Below are positions 40,001 through 51,200 of a stretch of DNA of 64,000 nucleotides, in pieces. The stretch is from NCBI GenBank assembly GCA_963082875.1, contig OY720100.1, positions 13,044,591 through 13,108,590 of the forward strand. Reading direction: 5' to 3'. The notes under the pieces are model-generated. The model ran no database searches and was not told the origin of the DNA. It worked only from the letters and a program-made list of their open reading frames with translations. This DNA is from Corella eumyota. Its lineage: Eukaryota > Chordata > Ascidiacea > Phlebobranchia > Corellidae. Positions within the stretch are counted from its first letter, which is position 1; every line of letters begins with the position of its first letter. Both the position numbers and the translations under genes were made by a program.

Positions 40001-43000
40001 AATCCCACACTTGGCATAAACAAGCTGTAATTAAACTTTTTAATGACGTCACTGATACAAATCAACATTCCGACAACCTTAAAAAACAAGTCAAACTCAC
40101 CCGCTTGCTTTGGGGAAAAACACCGCGTAAACATAATGATGACGTCACGAAAAATGTTTCCCGAAATTTGGTGTTTCCCGAAAAGTCGAGGTAAGAATTT
40201 CAGGCGACGAAATTCAATAAAATTAATAAAAAAATGATCTACATAACTCGTAAGTACAAAGCTTACTAAAAAGTCGTTCACTTAAACTGGTATACCAATG
40301 TTTTTTAAATGCTGATTAAAAATCTGTTCAATATTTAGTTAAAACTGCAAGTCCCTTTACTCATTTTCATGTGATTATTTTACGATACTTTAAAATTAGA
40401 TAAAATTCATTTTTTTAATACTAAAGGAATAAAACTACACTCAAGTTATACTAACATCTAATATACATATTATGCAGACAGGCCACGCTATTGAACAGTG
40501 TATTGCCTCTTTATATGGCTTTAACTAAGCTAGCGTCATTTAAAAATGTCAAAAACAATTGTAAAAAAAGATCGCTCTATTCTAGAGTTAAACATACACT
40601 TTATAGTAATAACGGCATCTGCATATCTGCAATGCGACACAACCTTGCCTAAACTGACGACGCTACATTTATCTTCGATCTGCTGACGAGGCTCCCGTAA
40701 ACAGGCAAATAAAACGCAGCTTTAATTCAGCGAAATCTAGGCTAAGTTAACCGGCGCTGAGCGTCGTATTAGCCCCGTCGAGCATATTTATAAGTTTATC
40801 AAATCTCAAGATCAACAACAACGTATACAACGAGTTTGTGCCCTTATAAGGCGAGGCACGTGTAGTTATGTTTAGCCACAAACCTTGAACATACATTTTC
40901 GAAAATTACGGGTCCCACGCTTGACTGAAGTTGTTTTTAAACGATATGATAAAAGACAACAAAAATAACTTTAAATCGTTTTTAATTATATTCTGAATGC
41001 CCAAAATCGTATAATATAAGTTTAGTGCGTACCGATTTAATACCACTTAGCTTATTCTGATGACATAACGAATTAAATATACCAAAGCTTTGCCTATAAA
41101 TAGACAATACATTTGTCACCACGTGTTTATTAGCGATAGAGTGTTGGGTTTAAAAAAAAATTAATTTTATTTATATACAACTTCTTAAGGCAGAACAATT
41201 TAAATCTGTTTAAAAACAGGTTTTGCATTGATTTGCGTAGGTACCGCCGTCGAGAATTATATGACGAATAATGACGATTATTTAACCACCATACGACGTT
41301 GAGACATAAACAATTACAAACAATTACTTAAAGCTGTTGTCACTACAGAATTATCTTGGTATAAATACTATAATTTCTAATTTTCAAAGAAAGTGATTAG
41401 TCCTTACTTAAATTAATTAAAAAAAATAAATCCTTAATATGTCTTATTTAAAAGACAATTTAAAATATGTATTATATTGTATATATTAAAGGAAAATGAC
41501 TAATAACAAAAATATTACTAAAAATATACTTACCGAGTTGAAAAAATATCCACAATATAAAAGAGAGCTATTTAACCCGTTTGCGGCATAGTTTACTAAC
41601 TTTTTTAATCTATTTTATACATTTTTTCTTATCTTTAGATTATAGATAATTAACAAAATGTATAGGCTAGGCACATCTAGGTATAAACAAATAAACAATA
41701 AAAAATATAAAAAAGGCCCTTAAAAATATCAATTAAAATATAATATAAGTGAGTCTAATATGTTAATTTCTAAATAGTATAAACTTAATTGTTAAAAAAT
41801 AATTTAATCTTGCTAACCAAAAAAAGGTTGAACTAGTTCAAAAAAAATTTTACCAACTAGATTATAGCAAATGTTATTTTAAATAGGCTATACAATAATA
41901 ATTTAAATCTGCATTACCTAAGACTGCTACTCAAACAAATTAACATCACAGGAAGCAATGGTAAAATGTGAAGACAACAAATATGCTATGTATAACTATT
42001 ATATGCGTGGACTTCATTAATATACAGGTAAACATCCGGTTGTATTGGTTAAGTAATAGGTCAGTATAAACATTTACTACTGGTTAGTTATTGCTTGGTA
42101 ATAATTAAACAAGTTATATATGTATATATGTCACAGGTTTAATAATGACATATATTTAAAATCCACTTAAACTTGAGTTAAATTAATCGACAAAAAAAAA
42201 ATAGAAGTTCATAGTGGTAAAATTGTTTTGTTAGAAAATTAAACAAAAATTTAATTAGTCATGTAAAGTGAAAACCTTTTACCGACTCTTAAAAACTATT
42301 CATTTCTCAATTAAACCAACTTCAAGTGTGGCCTACAGCGAGATAAAGCAAATATAGACAACACACTAAATAAATATGAACGTAAGCTGAGTTTTAAATA
42401 AAAATAAAAGTAATTGTTCTTACTTATTCCATATTTGCTTTTGGTTGTGGTCCTTTCCTTGGGTTTGGTTAAATCTTCTTGACTTTGAGCTTTGGCTGGG
42501 AAAAAATAACAACAATTTAAATAAATGATATAAATATACAAAACAGTAAACTTATATATTTTTTTGTATATATCTTTGTCCTCGACGTGGGAAGGTTGAA
42601 AGCGCAACCTAAACATAGAGTAATGACTGTTACCCTGACCCAGTCTTGAGTTGCCTGTGGCAGTTTGGGATATTATAGATTATAATTGGCCGAAAATTAT
42701 GCTGGCTCATCAGGAGTTCATACTGTTTACTCAAGGGCACTTCATCATAAGAGCAGTGGGGATTGAACCAACGACCCCATGTGGTGTAGCATGTGTTCTT
42801 ACCACTACACCACACTGCCAGTTGTAAAAAGTACTTTAATATTTACACCATTAGTTACTCGTAGTCCGTATTTCTTATCATAAAATAAAAATATATAATT
42901 AAAGAATTAGACTGTGTTTTTTGGGACCTAAATTTATAAAAACTTAAAAAAAATATAAGTTTACCTTTGCTTTGACTTAAAGAGCTTCCCACTAGGCCTG

Positions 43001-43097
43001 ATTTTGATTTAAGAGATTTGGAGAATGTTGGGTTTGAGGTAGAAGATAGAAATGGAGCTGGGTTAGTTTTTGAAGTTCGTTTTATCCCAGAAGACAT
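19004..43097 (-). CDS. SPECC1L: Cytospin (SPECC1/SPECC1L family): coiled coil plus C-terminal CH domain, 20 exons, 1092 aa
   Basis: Exons: 43097-42965, 42495-42424, 37153-36983, 36453-36360, 36175-35989, 27005-26900, 26798-26649, 26555-26413, 26003-25860, 22876-22625, 22410-22234, 21940-21821, 21521-21327, 21088-20959, 20842-20664, 20580-20178, 20010-19903, 19720-19518, 19444-19283, 19153-19004. Phases close to 1092 aa (human SPECC1L 1117). Landmarks: SLSQSK near the N terminus; [19 protein letters not shown] (human AALEAKVKDLLTLAKTKD); [60 protein letters not shown]; and a CH domain from [13 protein letters not shown] through [20 protein letters not shown] to the terminal IFKYFET. It cross-links actin and microtubules in adhesion and cytokinesis. 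One gene here stands for the vertebrate SPECC1/SPECC1L pair. Confidence 0.95.
21230..21292. repeat. Three tandem copies of a 21-bp unit
   Basis: The unit AATATTGAAAAATATCAAACT occurs three times head to tail, with near identity, in a SPECC1L intron. It is probably a recent replication-slippage expansion. Confidence 0.9.
23034..23075 (-). CDS. SPECC1L: SPECC1L alternative first exon (short isoform, predicted 706 aa)
   Basis: ATG followed by 14 codons ([14 protein letters not shown]), then a perfect GTAAGT donor in phase 0. This matches the phase of the exon at 22876, so it gives a 706-aa protein that keeps the C-terminal coiled coil and CH domain. There is no acceptor-like tract in frame directly upstream, and a 2.8-kb intron separates it from the preceding exon. 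It is supported by ATG, frame and donor only. Confidence 0.55.
23076..25859. other. SPECC1L intron (2.8 kb) upstream of the short-isoform exon
   Basis: Likely contains the promoter of the 23034-23075 first exon. An imperfect 20-bp direct duplication (GGCTAAACTTTAAAAA) lies at about 25372-25412. No ORF of note. Confidence 0.45.
28352..28426 (-). CDS. SPECC1L: SPECC1L alternative first exon (mid-length isoform, predicted 898 aa)
   Basis: ATG plus 25 codons ([18 protein letters not shown]...EIR) ending at a GTAAGA donor in phase 0. It is compatible with the exon at 27005 and gives a predicted 898-aa product that lacks the N-terminal Ser-rich region. It lies about 7.5 kb downstream of the exon at 36175-35989, as expected for an internal promoter. 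Support is ATG, open frame and donor. Confidence 0.55.
28427..35988. other. SPECC1L large intron (upstream part, 7.6 kb)
   Basis: No coding signal seen; the small ORFs are random. It holds TGACGTCA palindromes at 31257, 32190, 32892, 33791 and 35733, and a GC-richer block at 31190-31310 with a CACGTG at about 31241 (GTCACGTGC). Together these suggest cis-regulatory modules for the internal first exon at 28352-28426. A fragment at about 32570-32760 resembles dispersed repeat family C. Confidence 0.45.
36018..36213. promoter_or_regulatory. Cluster of four CRE palindromes (TGACGTCA)
   Basis: TGACGTCA occurs at 36018, 36042, 36191 and 36206. Two copies are within the SPECC1L exon 36175-35989 and two just outside it. 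TGACGTCA is the full CREB/ATF site. The exonic copies may reflect the repeated Asp-Val-Thr coding there; the intronic pair, 15 bp apart, is not explained by coding. Confidence 0.4.
36726..36937 (-). mobile_element. Head-to-tail dimer of a tRNA-derived short repeat (family B)
   Basis: Two units of about 104 bp, starting at 36726 and 36830. In the minus orientation the second unit begins with a tRNA-like head (TAGTGTGGCGAACCGGTCAT, then a B-box-like GGTTTCGGGCACC) and ends in a GCTTAAAAACACGTC-like tail. It lies in a SPECC1L intron. Single diverged copies are at 2219-2325 and 53473-53580. Confidence 0.65.
38590..39026 (+). CDS. BANF1: Barrier-to-autointegration factor homologue, 2 exons, 88 aa
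   Basis: Exons 38590-38715 and 38886-39026, joined in phase 0, give 88 aa (human BAF 89 aa). The helix-hairpin-helix core [10 protein letters not shown] matches human [21 protein letters not shown] corresponds to PVGSLAGIGEV, and the C-terminal half has [11 protein letters not shown]...CLYAWRG where human BAF has GANAKQSRDCFGCLREW. BAF is a small dimeric protein that bridges dsDNA and binds LEM-domain proteins and lamin during nuclear envelope reassembly. Met1 and Met6 are both possible starts. The N terminus and last residues diverge from vertebrate BAF, so a BAF-like paralogue cannot be excluded. It is nested inside, and antisense to, a SPECC1L intron. Confidence 0.88.
39025..39030 (+). terminator. 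AATAAA signal overlapping the BANF1 stop codon
   Basis: The TAA stop at 39024-39026 is part of TAATAAA. If used, the 3' UTR would be only some 15-30 nt. Confidence 0.5.
39480..39495 (+). repeat. G-run in AT-rich intron
   Basis: A tract of eight or more Gs, then A, then five Gs: the only such tract I see in the window. It could form a G-quadruplex or be slippage-prone sequence. Confidence 0.6.
42563..42821 (-). mobile_element. tRNA-derived SINE (family A), near full length
   Basis: In a SPECC1L intron. In the minus orientation it has a tRNA-like head with A-box (GTGTAGTGGTAAGAACAC) and B-box (GGTTCAATCC), the conserved body (GCTGAGCCAGCA..., CAACTCGAGACTGGGT in family members) and a tail ending near GATAAAGATATATAC. 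It is moderately diverged. Confidence 0.85.
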
Positions 43098-43365
43098 TTT
43101 AACACTTTCCTATTTTGTTATAAAAAATTTCTAAAACCAAAAGTTAAAATAAATATATTATTGCCTAAAATTCCATTGCTAAATTTAATAAAATAATACC
43201 ACCCAAAAATTGAATAAATGTTCAAAAAAAATGATTTAAATTGTATTTAATTTATCAAACAAACACTTTATACATATTACTTAAGAAAATAAATAAAAAC
43301 ATAAATTTGATTTCATAACATCTTAATTTAAAAACAATTAATTCTAACTAACAACCAATAAAAAT
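43098..43365. other. DUS1L-SPECC1L spacer
   Basis: 268 bp separating the DUS1L stop from the SPECC1L start on the same strand. It must hold the DUS1L 3' end and the SPECC1L distal promoter. No further element seen. Confidence 0.4.
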
Positions 43366-44742
43366 TTAATTCGTTTTTGACTTAGAAAAATGCTTTGCTT
43401 GATGAAATTTACATTTCATATCTAAGTTATTAGTTCTTGCTTTACAGCATGGCTTACAAGACAAAAAACTACATTTTATGCTTCGTGGCATCTTACAAGA
43501 CACACAATCTTCATAAGTTTGTTTTTTAGAGTGGCAATCTGAATTTAAATACTTGGCAATTTTCTCTGTTTTTTGTCCGTCATCTAAACCCTCTAAATCG
43601 AGTTTACATCTTTTTAACAATTTTTTCATTCGTTTTTTTGAGATTGTGGTTTCATTATCTGGAATTTTAGGAGGGAGTTGTGTTTTGTTTTCGAGATTTT
43701 GACTTGGTGTTGGTCTAACATATGGCTGACATATCCAATGGGGTTCAGGCAGTACTTCTTCTTTATAAATAAAGGAACCATTCTCAGTACCAATGCATGA
43801 TTTTATACATAATGTTTTTAAGGTTTCAACGGCCTGTTTTAAATCGAAAAAATTTTTCGATCCAGCCAATGCATCTCTAGCAACTGTGTGTACTCGCAAC
43901 GCATGGTGACACATTTTAAATATGTGTCCTCGTGCGTAGGACACAGGACATGGGTATTTTTCAGCTAAGGCAAGATACTCCAATGATATATCCCATACTT
44001 GTAACTTAGCTCCAGTAAATAAGGCGGGATTATGTAAACTGCCTTCTGCTATCATAACCCCATCCACTCCAGTTTCTTTTATACAATTTTCCACGTCTTC
44101 TTTGTATTGGATATTACCATTAGCAAAAACAGGTATTTTTAAAGCATTTTTTACAGCCTTGATGTATTTCCAATCGGCAAGGCCGGTCAAGGGTCCTTTC
44201 ATTTCTTTAGTTCTGCCATGTACAGTTAAAAGTTGACATCCCGAATCCTCCAACATTTTAGCATATTTAACAGTTTTTTCAATATCTGAAAACACTCTTA
44301 TTTTACAAGTGACAGGAATTGACAGTTTCTCATTTAATGTCTTAACAATATCACCAACTAATTCCCAATTGTCGCTTACAAACGCACCGTAATATCCGCG
44401 TCTTGCAATAGCTTGTGGACAACCTAAGTTAAGGTCAATTGCATCACAGAACTTTTCAGCCAGTAGGGCAGATTCCAAGAGAATTTCAGGATCATTTCCA
44501 CAAAACTGAAAAATTAAAGGACGGTCTTCTTCACAGGTTTGTAAAGCTTCTTTTCTGTACTGCGCGTCCCGTTTAAACACAGACGCGTGAAACATAGGCG
44601 TGTAGCAAAGTTGTGCGGAGTATTTTCGAGACAACATTCTCCATGCTAACTCGCTTTGATCAACCATCGGAGCTATGACGTAACGAGCTTTATGTAACGT
44701 CTTTTCCCAAAATTCATAACCCTCTAGTTTCTTTTTGGACAT
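43366..44742 (-). CDS. DUS1L: tRNA-dihydrouridine synthase 1-like, intronless, 458 aa
   Basis: FMN-dependent enzyme reducing uridine to dihydrouridine in the D-loop of tRNA (the Dus1 class targets positions 16/17). It aligns from its first residues: GYEFWEKTL (human GFEFWSRTL), APMVDQSELAWRMLSR, QLCYTPM, EDRPLIFQFCGNDPE, the catalytic-cysteine motif DLNLGCPQAIARRGYYGA, VTCKIRVF, LTVHGRTKE and FANGNIQ. HWICQPY(V/I)RP follows the TIM barrel. The C terminus has a cysteine cluster, CVSCKMPRSIKCSFLSCKPC, as in human DUS1L. The single exon is unusual among the intron-rich neighbours. An ATTAAA overlaps the stop codon. Confidence 0.96.
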   Translation of the reverse strand: MSKKKLEGYEFWEKTLHKARYVIAPMVDQSELAWRMLSRKYSAQLCYTPMFHASVFKRDAQYRKEALQTCEEDRPLIFQFCGNDPEILLESALLAEKFCDAIDLNLGCPQAIARRGYYGAFVSDNWELVGDIVKTLNEKLSIPVTCKIRVFSDIEKTVKYAKMLEDSGCQLLTVHGRTKEMKGPLTGLADWKYIKAVKNALKIPVFANGNIQYKEDVENCIKETGVDGVMIAEGSLHNPALFTGAKLQVWDISLEYLALAEKYPCPVSYARGHIFKMCHHALRVHTVARDALAGSKNFFDLKQAVETLKTLCIKSCIGTENGSFIYKEEVLPEPHWICQPYVRPTPSQNLENKTQLPPKIPDNETTISKKRMKKLLKRCKLDLEGLDDGQKTEKIAKYLNSDCHSKKQTYEDCVSCKMPRSIKCSFLSCKPCCKARTNNLDMKCKFHQAKHFSKSKTN

Positions 44743-45292
44743 GTTGTTTGCTTAACCTGACTGTGTAATACAAAAGTCAATGCGCGAAATATGTTTTGTT
44801 GATTTTTGAACGTTGCTGTCGTAATAGTTTACGAAATGTAACGCCAACTCGTGGAATGCTTTTAATAAAAGATATTATCAAAAAATTTAAAACCCATTTT
44901 AATTTTATCCTCGTTGTAAACAAATTTTAAATTAACAAATAAATAAATTGACAACGACAAAAAATCATTTAAACTTACCTAAAACTATTACAACGGGGAC
45001 CAAAATATTTGTCCTGCAAACACCTACGAACTAGTTAAACTCTTTTCACAAACAAAAGTTTTTATTTAAATTTAAACTGACTTCTATAATCTTTTAAAAA
45101 CTTAACCATGTGACTGTTATTTTATTTACATGAAGTACCTGCAAGACATAGAAAAAGTAATAGAACACCAGCAACAAGAAAAATCGTTTGAATTATTAAT
45201 GAATCTTAAGCACAAGTAGATCACTATCAATCAAAAAACAGCCCACAAGAAATAAAGAGTATGCATTAAGATTTGATACAAGAAAAACATTT
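44743..45292. other. TSC1-DUS1L intergenic region
   Basis: About 550 bp with the TSC1 3' UTR and the DUS1L 5' region. No other gene or repeat seen. Confidence 0.45.
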
Positions 45293-48200
45293 TTATTTAT
45301 CATCTGTTTTCTCAACGTTTTCTTTAATGTTAGATTTAACTTGTTTCCAAATTGTGTTATCTGCCATAACACCACTTCTAATCGGTGGGCTAAGTTGTGG
45401 ACTTGATGACAAAACATGTTGTGGTAATGACTGGCGAGATGATATGTTCTAAAAAACAAATCTCATTTTATGTATATATATATATTTATCTTTAATGAGA
45501 AGGGGTTGACTTTACAACATTTACATACATCCCGACCCAGTATCGAGGCGCCTTTGGCAGTTTAGGTTATTATTAACTATAATTGCTCGATAATTATTAG
45601 CTGCTGGTTAAGTGTTAGCAGGAGTTTATATCATTTATAGTGCCTTGCCTATGAGCACTACAGCATGAGAGCAGTGGGGATTAAACACAGGACCTTATAT
45701 AGTAAAGACATGAGTTCTGACTCCTACACCAAGCTGCCAGTTATTTTTATATAACCTAAATAAAAGCAATGCTTTGAATTTTTTTAAAACACTGATATTT
45801 ACCTGAATTGATTGTGGTCCATAGCTAAGTTGGGTTTTATCTCTTACAGCATTTTCACCCTCAATAGCTGTCAATCTACCAAATAAATCCAACACTTGAA
45901 TTTCGAGTCGTTGACTGATGTGTTTTTGTGCATTATACTTAGACTCCATTGCTTTTATTTGACCCCTGGACAAAATTTAAAAAAATTTCAGAAAATGTTT
46001 ATAAAATAATAGGTTATTTGTTTGTAACCAAAAATTAAACTTTAAAAAACAAACCAAAAAAATCCTTTTAAATTAACAAAAAAGCACAAATACTAACCTT
46101 GCCAAAGATTTGACATTTTCTAGGTAAGCTTTCTGTTCATTGATGAGTTCCTCTTTATGTTTTAACTCTTCTGTTTGACTTTGAAATTGACTTTTAAGAG
46201 CATCCAACTCAATTTCAGTTTTTCTAAATGCACACAACAATAAATTATTAGGCTGAACTTGTTAAAATGGTTATATATATGTAGTAATCAAGATAAGTGA
46301 ACAATAAAAAAAACTCACATTTGAGTAAATTAAATATAAGTTGCAAGTTTTGACAATATTACGACAAATAAAATGCCGCTCGCCGGGTGGGCTATCAACT
46401 ACTATATTTAAAAAGATTTTAAATAAATAAAAATAACATCAATTTCAATTTTTATAATTTTTAAAAATGAACCTTGACGAAGTTTTAGTAGTTTCTAGCT
46501 CCCTGGAGTAAGCAGAAGTCAACATTTTCGCTTCAGCAATCTTTGCAGCAGAATCCCCTCGCATCCACCTCAGTTGATCTTCCATAATGGAATTTGTTTC
46601 ACTCGCTTCATACATCTTTTTCTCACATTCTGACAACTAAATTTCATAAAAAATACCAGATAACAATTAAGTGACCGGCAGCGTGGTGTAGTGGTAAGAA
46701 CACTTGCTACACCACTAACGAGGTCGTGGGTTCAATCCCCACTGCTCGCATGCTGTAGCGCCCTTGAGTAAGGCGCTATAAACGGTATGAACTCCTGCTG
46801 AGCCAGCACTTAATCAGCAGCATAATTACCGGGCAATTAAAATTTATATAATATCCCAAATTGCCACAGGCAACTCGAGACTGGGTCGGAGTAACTGATG
46901 TTACTCTATGTTTAAGTCGCGCATTCGACTTTCCCACATCGAGGATAAATATATATACAAATAATAATAATAAGTGAGCTTTTCTATATAAAGGAGTTAA
47001 AAAAATGTTTGTGGTGCGCAGTAAAGTTATTATAAGAAAATATATGTGAAAATAGTACAAAAAAATAATTTATATTGACCTTTTAAATGATGTAGCCCAC
47101 CTGCCAATTAAATAGTGTATTAAAATATTTAAACTAAATTTGATATTGCAAAATACAATTACTTTGGTTTCACATATGAGTAGTTTATTTTTGTTATCCT
47201 CGTTTAACTTGCTTTGTTGTTTAAATGTAAATAATCTAGAATCTGCTTTAGTCATTTTACTTTTTAACGAACTAAATTCTTCTTTTATTGTATCACGCTC
47301 TAAAAAATAAATAAAAAAAATTGATTTTAATTTTTCAATCTTTAAAAGTTTTAAAAAGTTTAGCCACATGACAGTAGGACCTTTAAATTTTTTAAAAGGA
47401 ACAATTGCATGCTTTTAAAAAAAGGAGTACTGCCTTTATTACCCAGGGTAATTTTAAGTAAAATTAAAAAAATAAATTTTACTTTTAGCTTTACCTAAAA
47501 ATAATAAATTAAAATATATGAATACCATTTTTTAATTCAAAAATAGTTTGATTAAGTTCCTGGTTGCTTGACTTTTGTTTTCCAATCTCTGTTGTTAAAG
47601 TGCTTAACTCATTCTGATGAATTTTCTCTTGATCTCTTAACTATAATAAAAACATTTTACATAAAAAAAAACATAAAAATTATTTGTTTTTAAATATCTT
47701 TAAAATTGCTTAGATCAAAAATGTAATTTTTTTAAGTAAATATGTAATAATACCTGTTTATTTAAAAGCTTGTTAGACAATTTTAAATCTTCCCCTTCGT
47801 TTTTTAACTGCTTGATCTCATCATGCTATAAAATTCAACATGAAAAAATAAATTAAAACTTAAAAAATTTATGCTTTCACTTTCAAAAAAATTTAAAGAA
47901 AAATTTTCAAATTTTTTTTTACCAACGATTTATTTTTCTCCTCCAGTGCTGCTGTGTCATAAACTCTTCTCAAAAGTTTTCTAGCTCGGAGTGCATGTTG
48001 CTCACGACGATGTCTCTCAAACAACATGGCACAATGCATTTGAAGAACTTGTGAACGAAGATGTAAAATTTCTGGGTTTGAAGAATTGTTGTCGCCAGAT
48101 TGTTGCCACTCCAAGTCTTTGTTACTAGACATTGGAAACCTAAAAAAATATTGTTAAATTTTGTCTTCTTTAACTTAAAAAAATAATAAATAAATGCCTT

Positions 48201-51200
48201 CAACATACAGTAAAATTATTTACTTCAAACCAGCCTAAAGTTGCCTTAGACTGTATAAAATTTATAAGGCTTAATGTCAGATAATTAACCTATCAACTGG
48301 TTTAGGCTTAGCACGAGTCAATACAGTTTATAGTGCATTGGTCAAAGCTATTACATGTAGGCTGTGGAGATCAAACCTATTACCTGCTGTACTAAAGCCA
48401 AGTGTTAAAACTTATACCTGATGTTCAATGTGTTAAATAACAAAATTCAAATCTAATGATTAAAAATATAAATTATATATAAATATGTATATTTTTTTTA
48501 TATATATATCTTTATCCTCGATGTGGGAAAGTCGAATGCGCGACTTAAACATAGAGTAACATAAGTTACTCCAACCCAGTCTCGAGTTGCCTGTGGCAGT
48601 TCGGAATATTATAGATTATAATTGCCCAGTAATTGTGCTGCTGATTAAGTGCTGGCTCAGCAGGAGTTCATACCGTTTATAGCGCCTTACTCAAGGACGT
48701 TAAAGCATGAGATCAATAGGGATTGAACCCACAACCTCATGGTGGTGTAGCAAGTGTTCTTACCACTACACCATGCTGCCAGTGAATATATTGACAGTTC
48801 AATAATTTTTTTTTTGACAAATAATTTATTAAAGAATTTGGTAATATTAAATAAATGTTTGCTTACTTATCATTAAACTTAGTGTAGGAATCAGCAATAA
48901 GTTGAATATGAAAGTCAAGAAGTTGGTTTGGAGATTTTTCCAAATATTTTTTAGTTTCTGATTTGAGATTTAACAATTTTAATGCTGAAGTAATTTGACT
49001 TTCCATCTTTTTCATTTCTATAGAAATAAAAACAAATTAGAATTTAAATAATAACATTAATTCAATATCGAAAATGTAAAATTAACTGTTATAGTATAAA
49101 TGGCAGCGTGGTGTAGTGGTAAGAACACTTGCTACACCACACATGAGGTCGTGGGTTCAATCCCCACTGATCTCATGCTGTAGCGCCCTTGAGTAAGGCG
49201 CTATAAACGGTATGAACTTCTGCTAAGCCAGCACTTAATCAGCAGCATAATTACCGGGCAATTATAGTCTCTATAATATCCCAAACTGCCACAGACAACT
49301 CGAGACTGGGTCAGAGTAACTTATGTTACTCTATGTTTAAGTCGCGCATTCGACTTTTCCACATCGAGGATAAAGATATATACAAAAAAAAAAAAAAAAA
49401 AAAAAATACATAAATAATAATGTAGAACCACTAAAAGAATATTTTAAGCCATTTAAACTACATTTTCATTTTTGATTTATATACCCGATGATTAAACAAA
49501 ACTTAACAAAATATATAAAAATTATTGTTAAAAATTAAACATCTTCTTTTTCTTACCAATGCTTTCATTCTGAACTTCATCAACTGGATTGAGATTCAAC
49601 GATTGTTGATTTAGTTGCAAATCTTGTGTAAATAATTCTGAATTTTCATTAGGTTGATCACCTTTTGTTAAACAATAATAAAATACCTTTTGTGACTGTT
49701 ATGATAATGTTTGTGCGGTGTAGTGTTTAGAAGAATTGGCTTCACAACAGAAGGTATGAGGCTTAATTCCCACTGCTTTTATGCTGTGTGACATTAACTT
49801 GTGCTGAGTCAAAACCAATCAGAAGGTTTGTTAATATAAAATATAATCAAAACTTCCAAAGATAACTTAAGACTGAGCTAGATAAAAAATTGACCCTATG
49901 TTTAAGCAGTAAAGTTGACCTTTCACATAAGGATAAATAAATATAAAATTTTTTTTATATTTTTAGCTTTTTACACAAAGTGTTATTTTAAGAAAAGGTA
50001 ATTGTATAAGTATCACAACCCTTAATCATCTGTCATTTATATTAATGTTTGTAAATTAAACATAATTTCACATAAAACTGTACTTAGTTCACAGGATTGG
50101 GAATTTTTTTAAAGTAAATAATAAAAATGTCATATTTAGTACAAACCTTCTTTAAAATATTCAACTTCAACAAAATCCTTTTCTTCATCTTTATTTTTAA
50201 GTTCTTTGCTTAATTTTGAATCCTACATTTAATAACAACAAAAAAATATTGTTATTGGTAAAACAACTACAAAGTTAAGTAATAAATAAAACAACTATTA
50301 CCATCTCGATTTTGTCATCATGCATTTCAATCTTCCCTGACAAACTGGAAAAATTTCAAAAAATATTGATGTACATGGAGTTATTGTTTAAGTTAGCTTA
50401 AAATTATCATGCATACGACCACCAAAATAAACAGGTAGCAATTAACATTTAATTTACTACAAATGCATTTACATTACTTTTAAAGCATTACATTAATTAA
50501 TATGCAATCAGTTATTTTATTACTAAGTATACCAACACCAACTAAGTAAGCTATACCACATAAGACCTCAGTTCAATCCCCACTGCTTCCATGTTGTAGC
50601 ACATGTTGTAGCACCTTAAAGCAAGGTGCTGCATATAACATAAACTCTTGCTTAGCCAAAAACCAATCAGCAGATCATTTATCAGGCAATTATAAATGCC
50701 ACGGTAAACTTGGGGCTGAGTAAAAATAAATAATAATAAGCGTTTAAACTGTTAAGTTGGTCTTCCCATATCGGGAATAAAATATAAAATAAAAAATTGA
50801 ATAAAAAAATGTGGTCCAAATTATAAGCACACCTGATAGAAGGAAAAAGAAGTGAGGAGAATTGTTTAAGAGGAGTTGATTGGTTTGATGAAGTTTGGTA
50901 TGGTCTAAATTATCAAGAATTACTTTCTAATATACTTCCAAAAATATGTAATTTTTTGTCTATTTTTTAAAATTAAAAAAAATGATATGAACCACCATTA
51001 AAAAAACTATACACCACTTAGTAACAAAATGCTTACAAAGTACAACTGCTAATTCATGCAATGCAATTAACATGCTTTAAATTAACTAATTTATTTTAAA
51101 TTGCCATGAATATTACTAATAAAAAAATTAATTTAGTTATATAGGAAATGATCCCATATTTAAGTTTTACCTGTTTGGTATAAACAACTCATTTAAATTC

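Larger units (their letters stand above)
37154..42423. other. SPECC1L intron 2 (5.3 kb), hosting BANF1
   Basis: Apart from BANF1 on the plus strand, no coding signal. It includes an A-rich tract at about 37668-37709; a repeated GTTGCC...AATACAAAAGACTG motif at about 37447 and 39222; a G-run at 39480-39495; and TGACGTCA at 40044 and 40140. Confidence 0.5.

Noticed and set aside
43098-44742. DUS1L-SPECC1L operon
   Set aside because: Same strand, but 268 bp apart. Tunicate operons typically have much shorter intercistronic gaps, and no trans-splice evidence is visible.
46676-46745. tRNA gene
   Set aside because: The A- and B-boxes belong to the head of a SINE. The same head is repeated with the same body at many sites, and a cloverleaf is not well formed.
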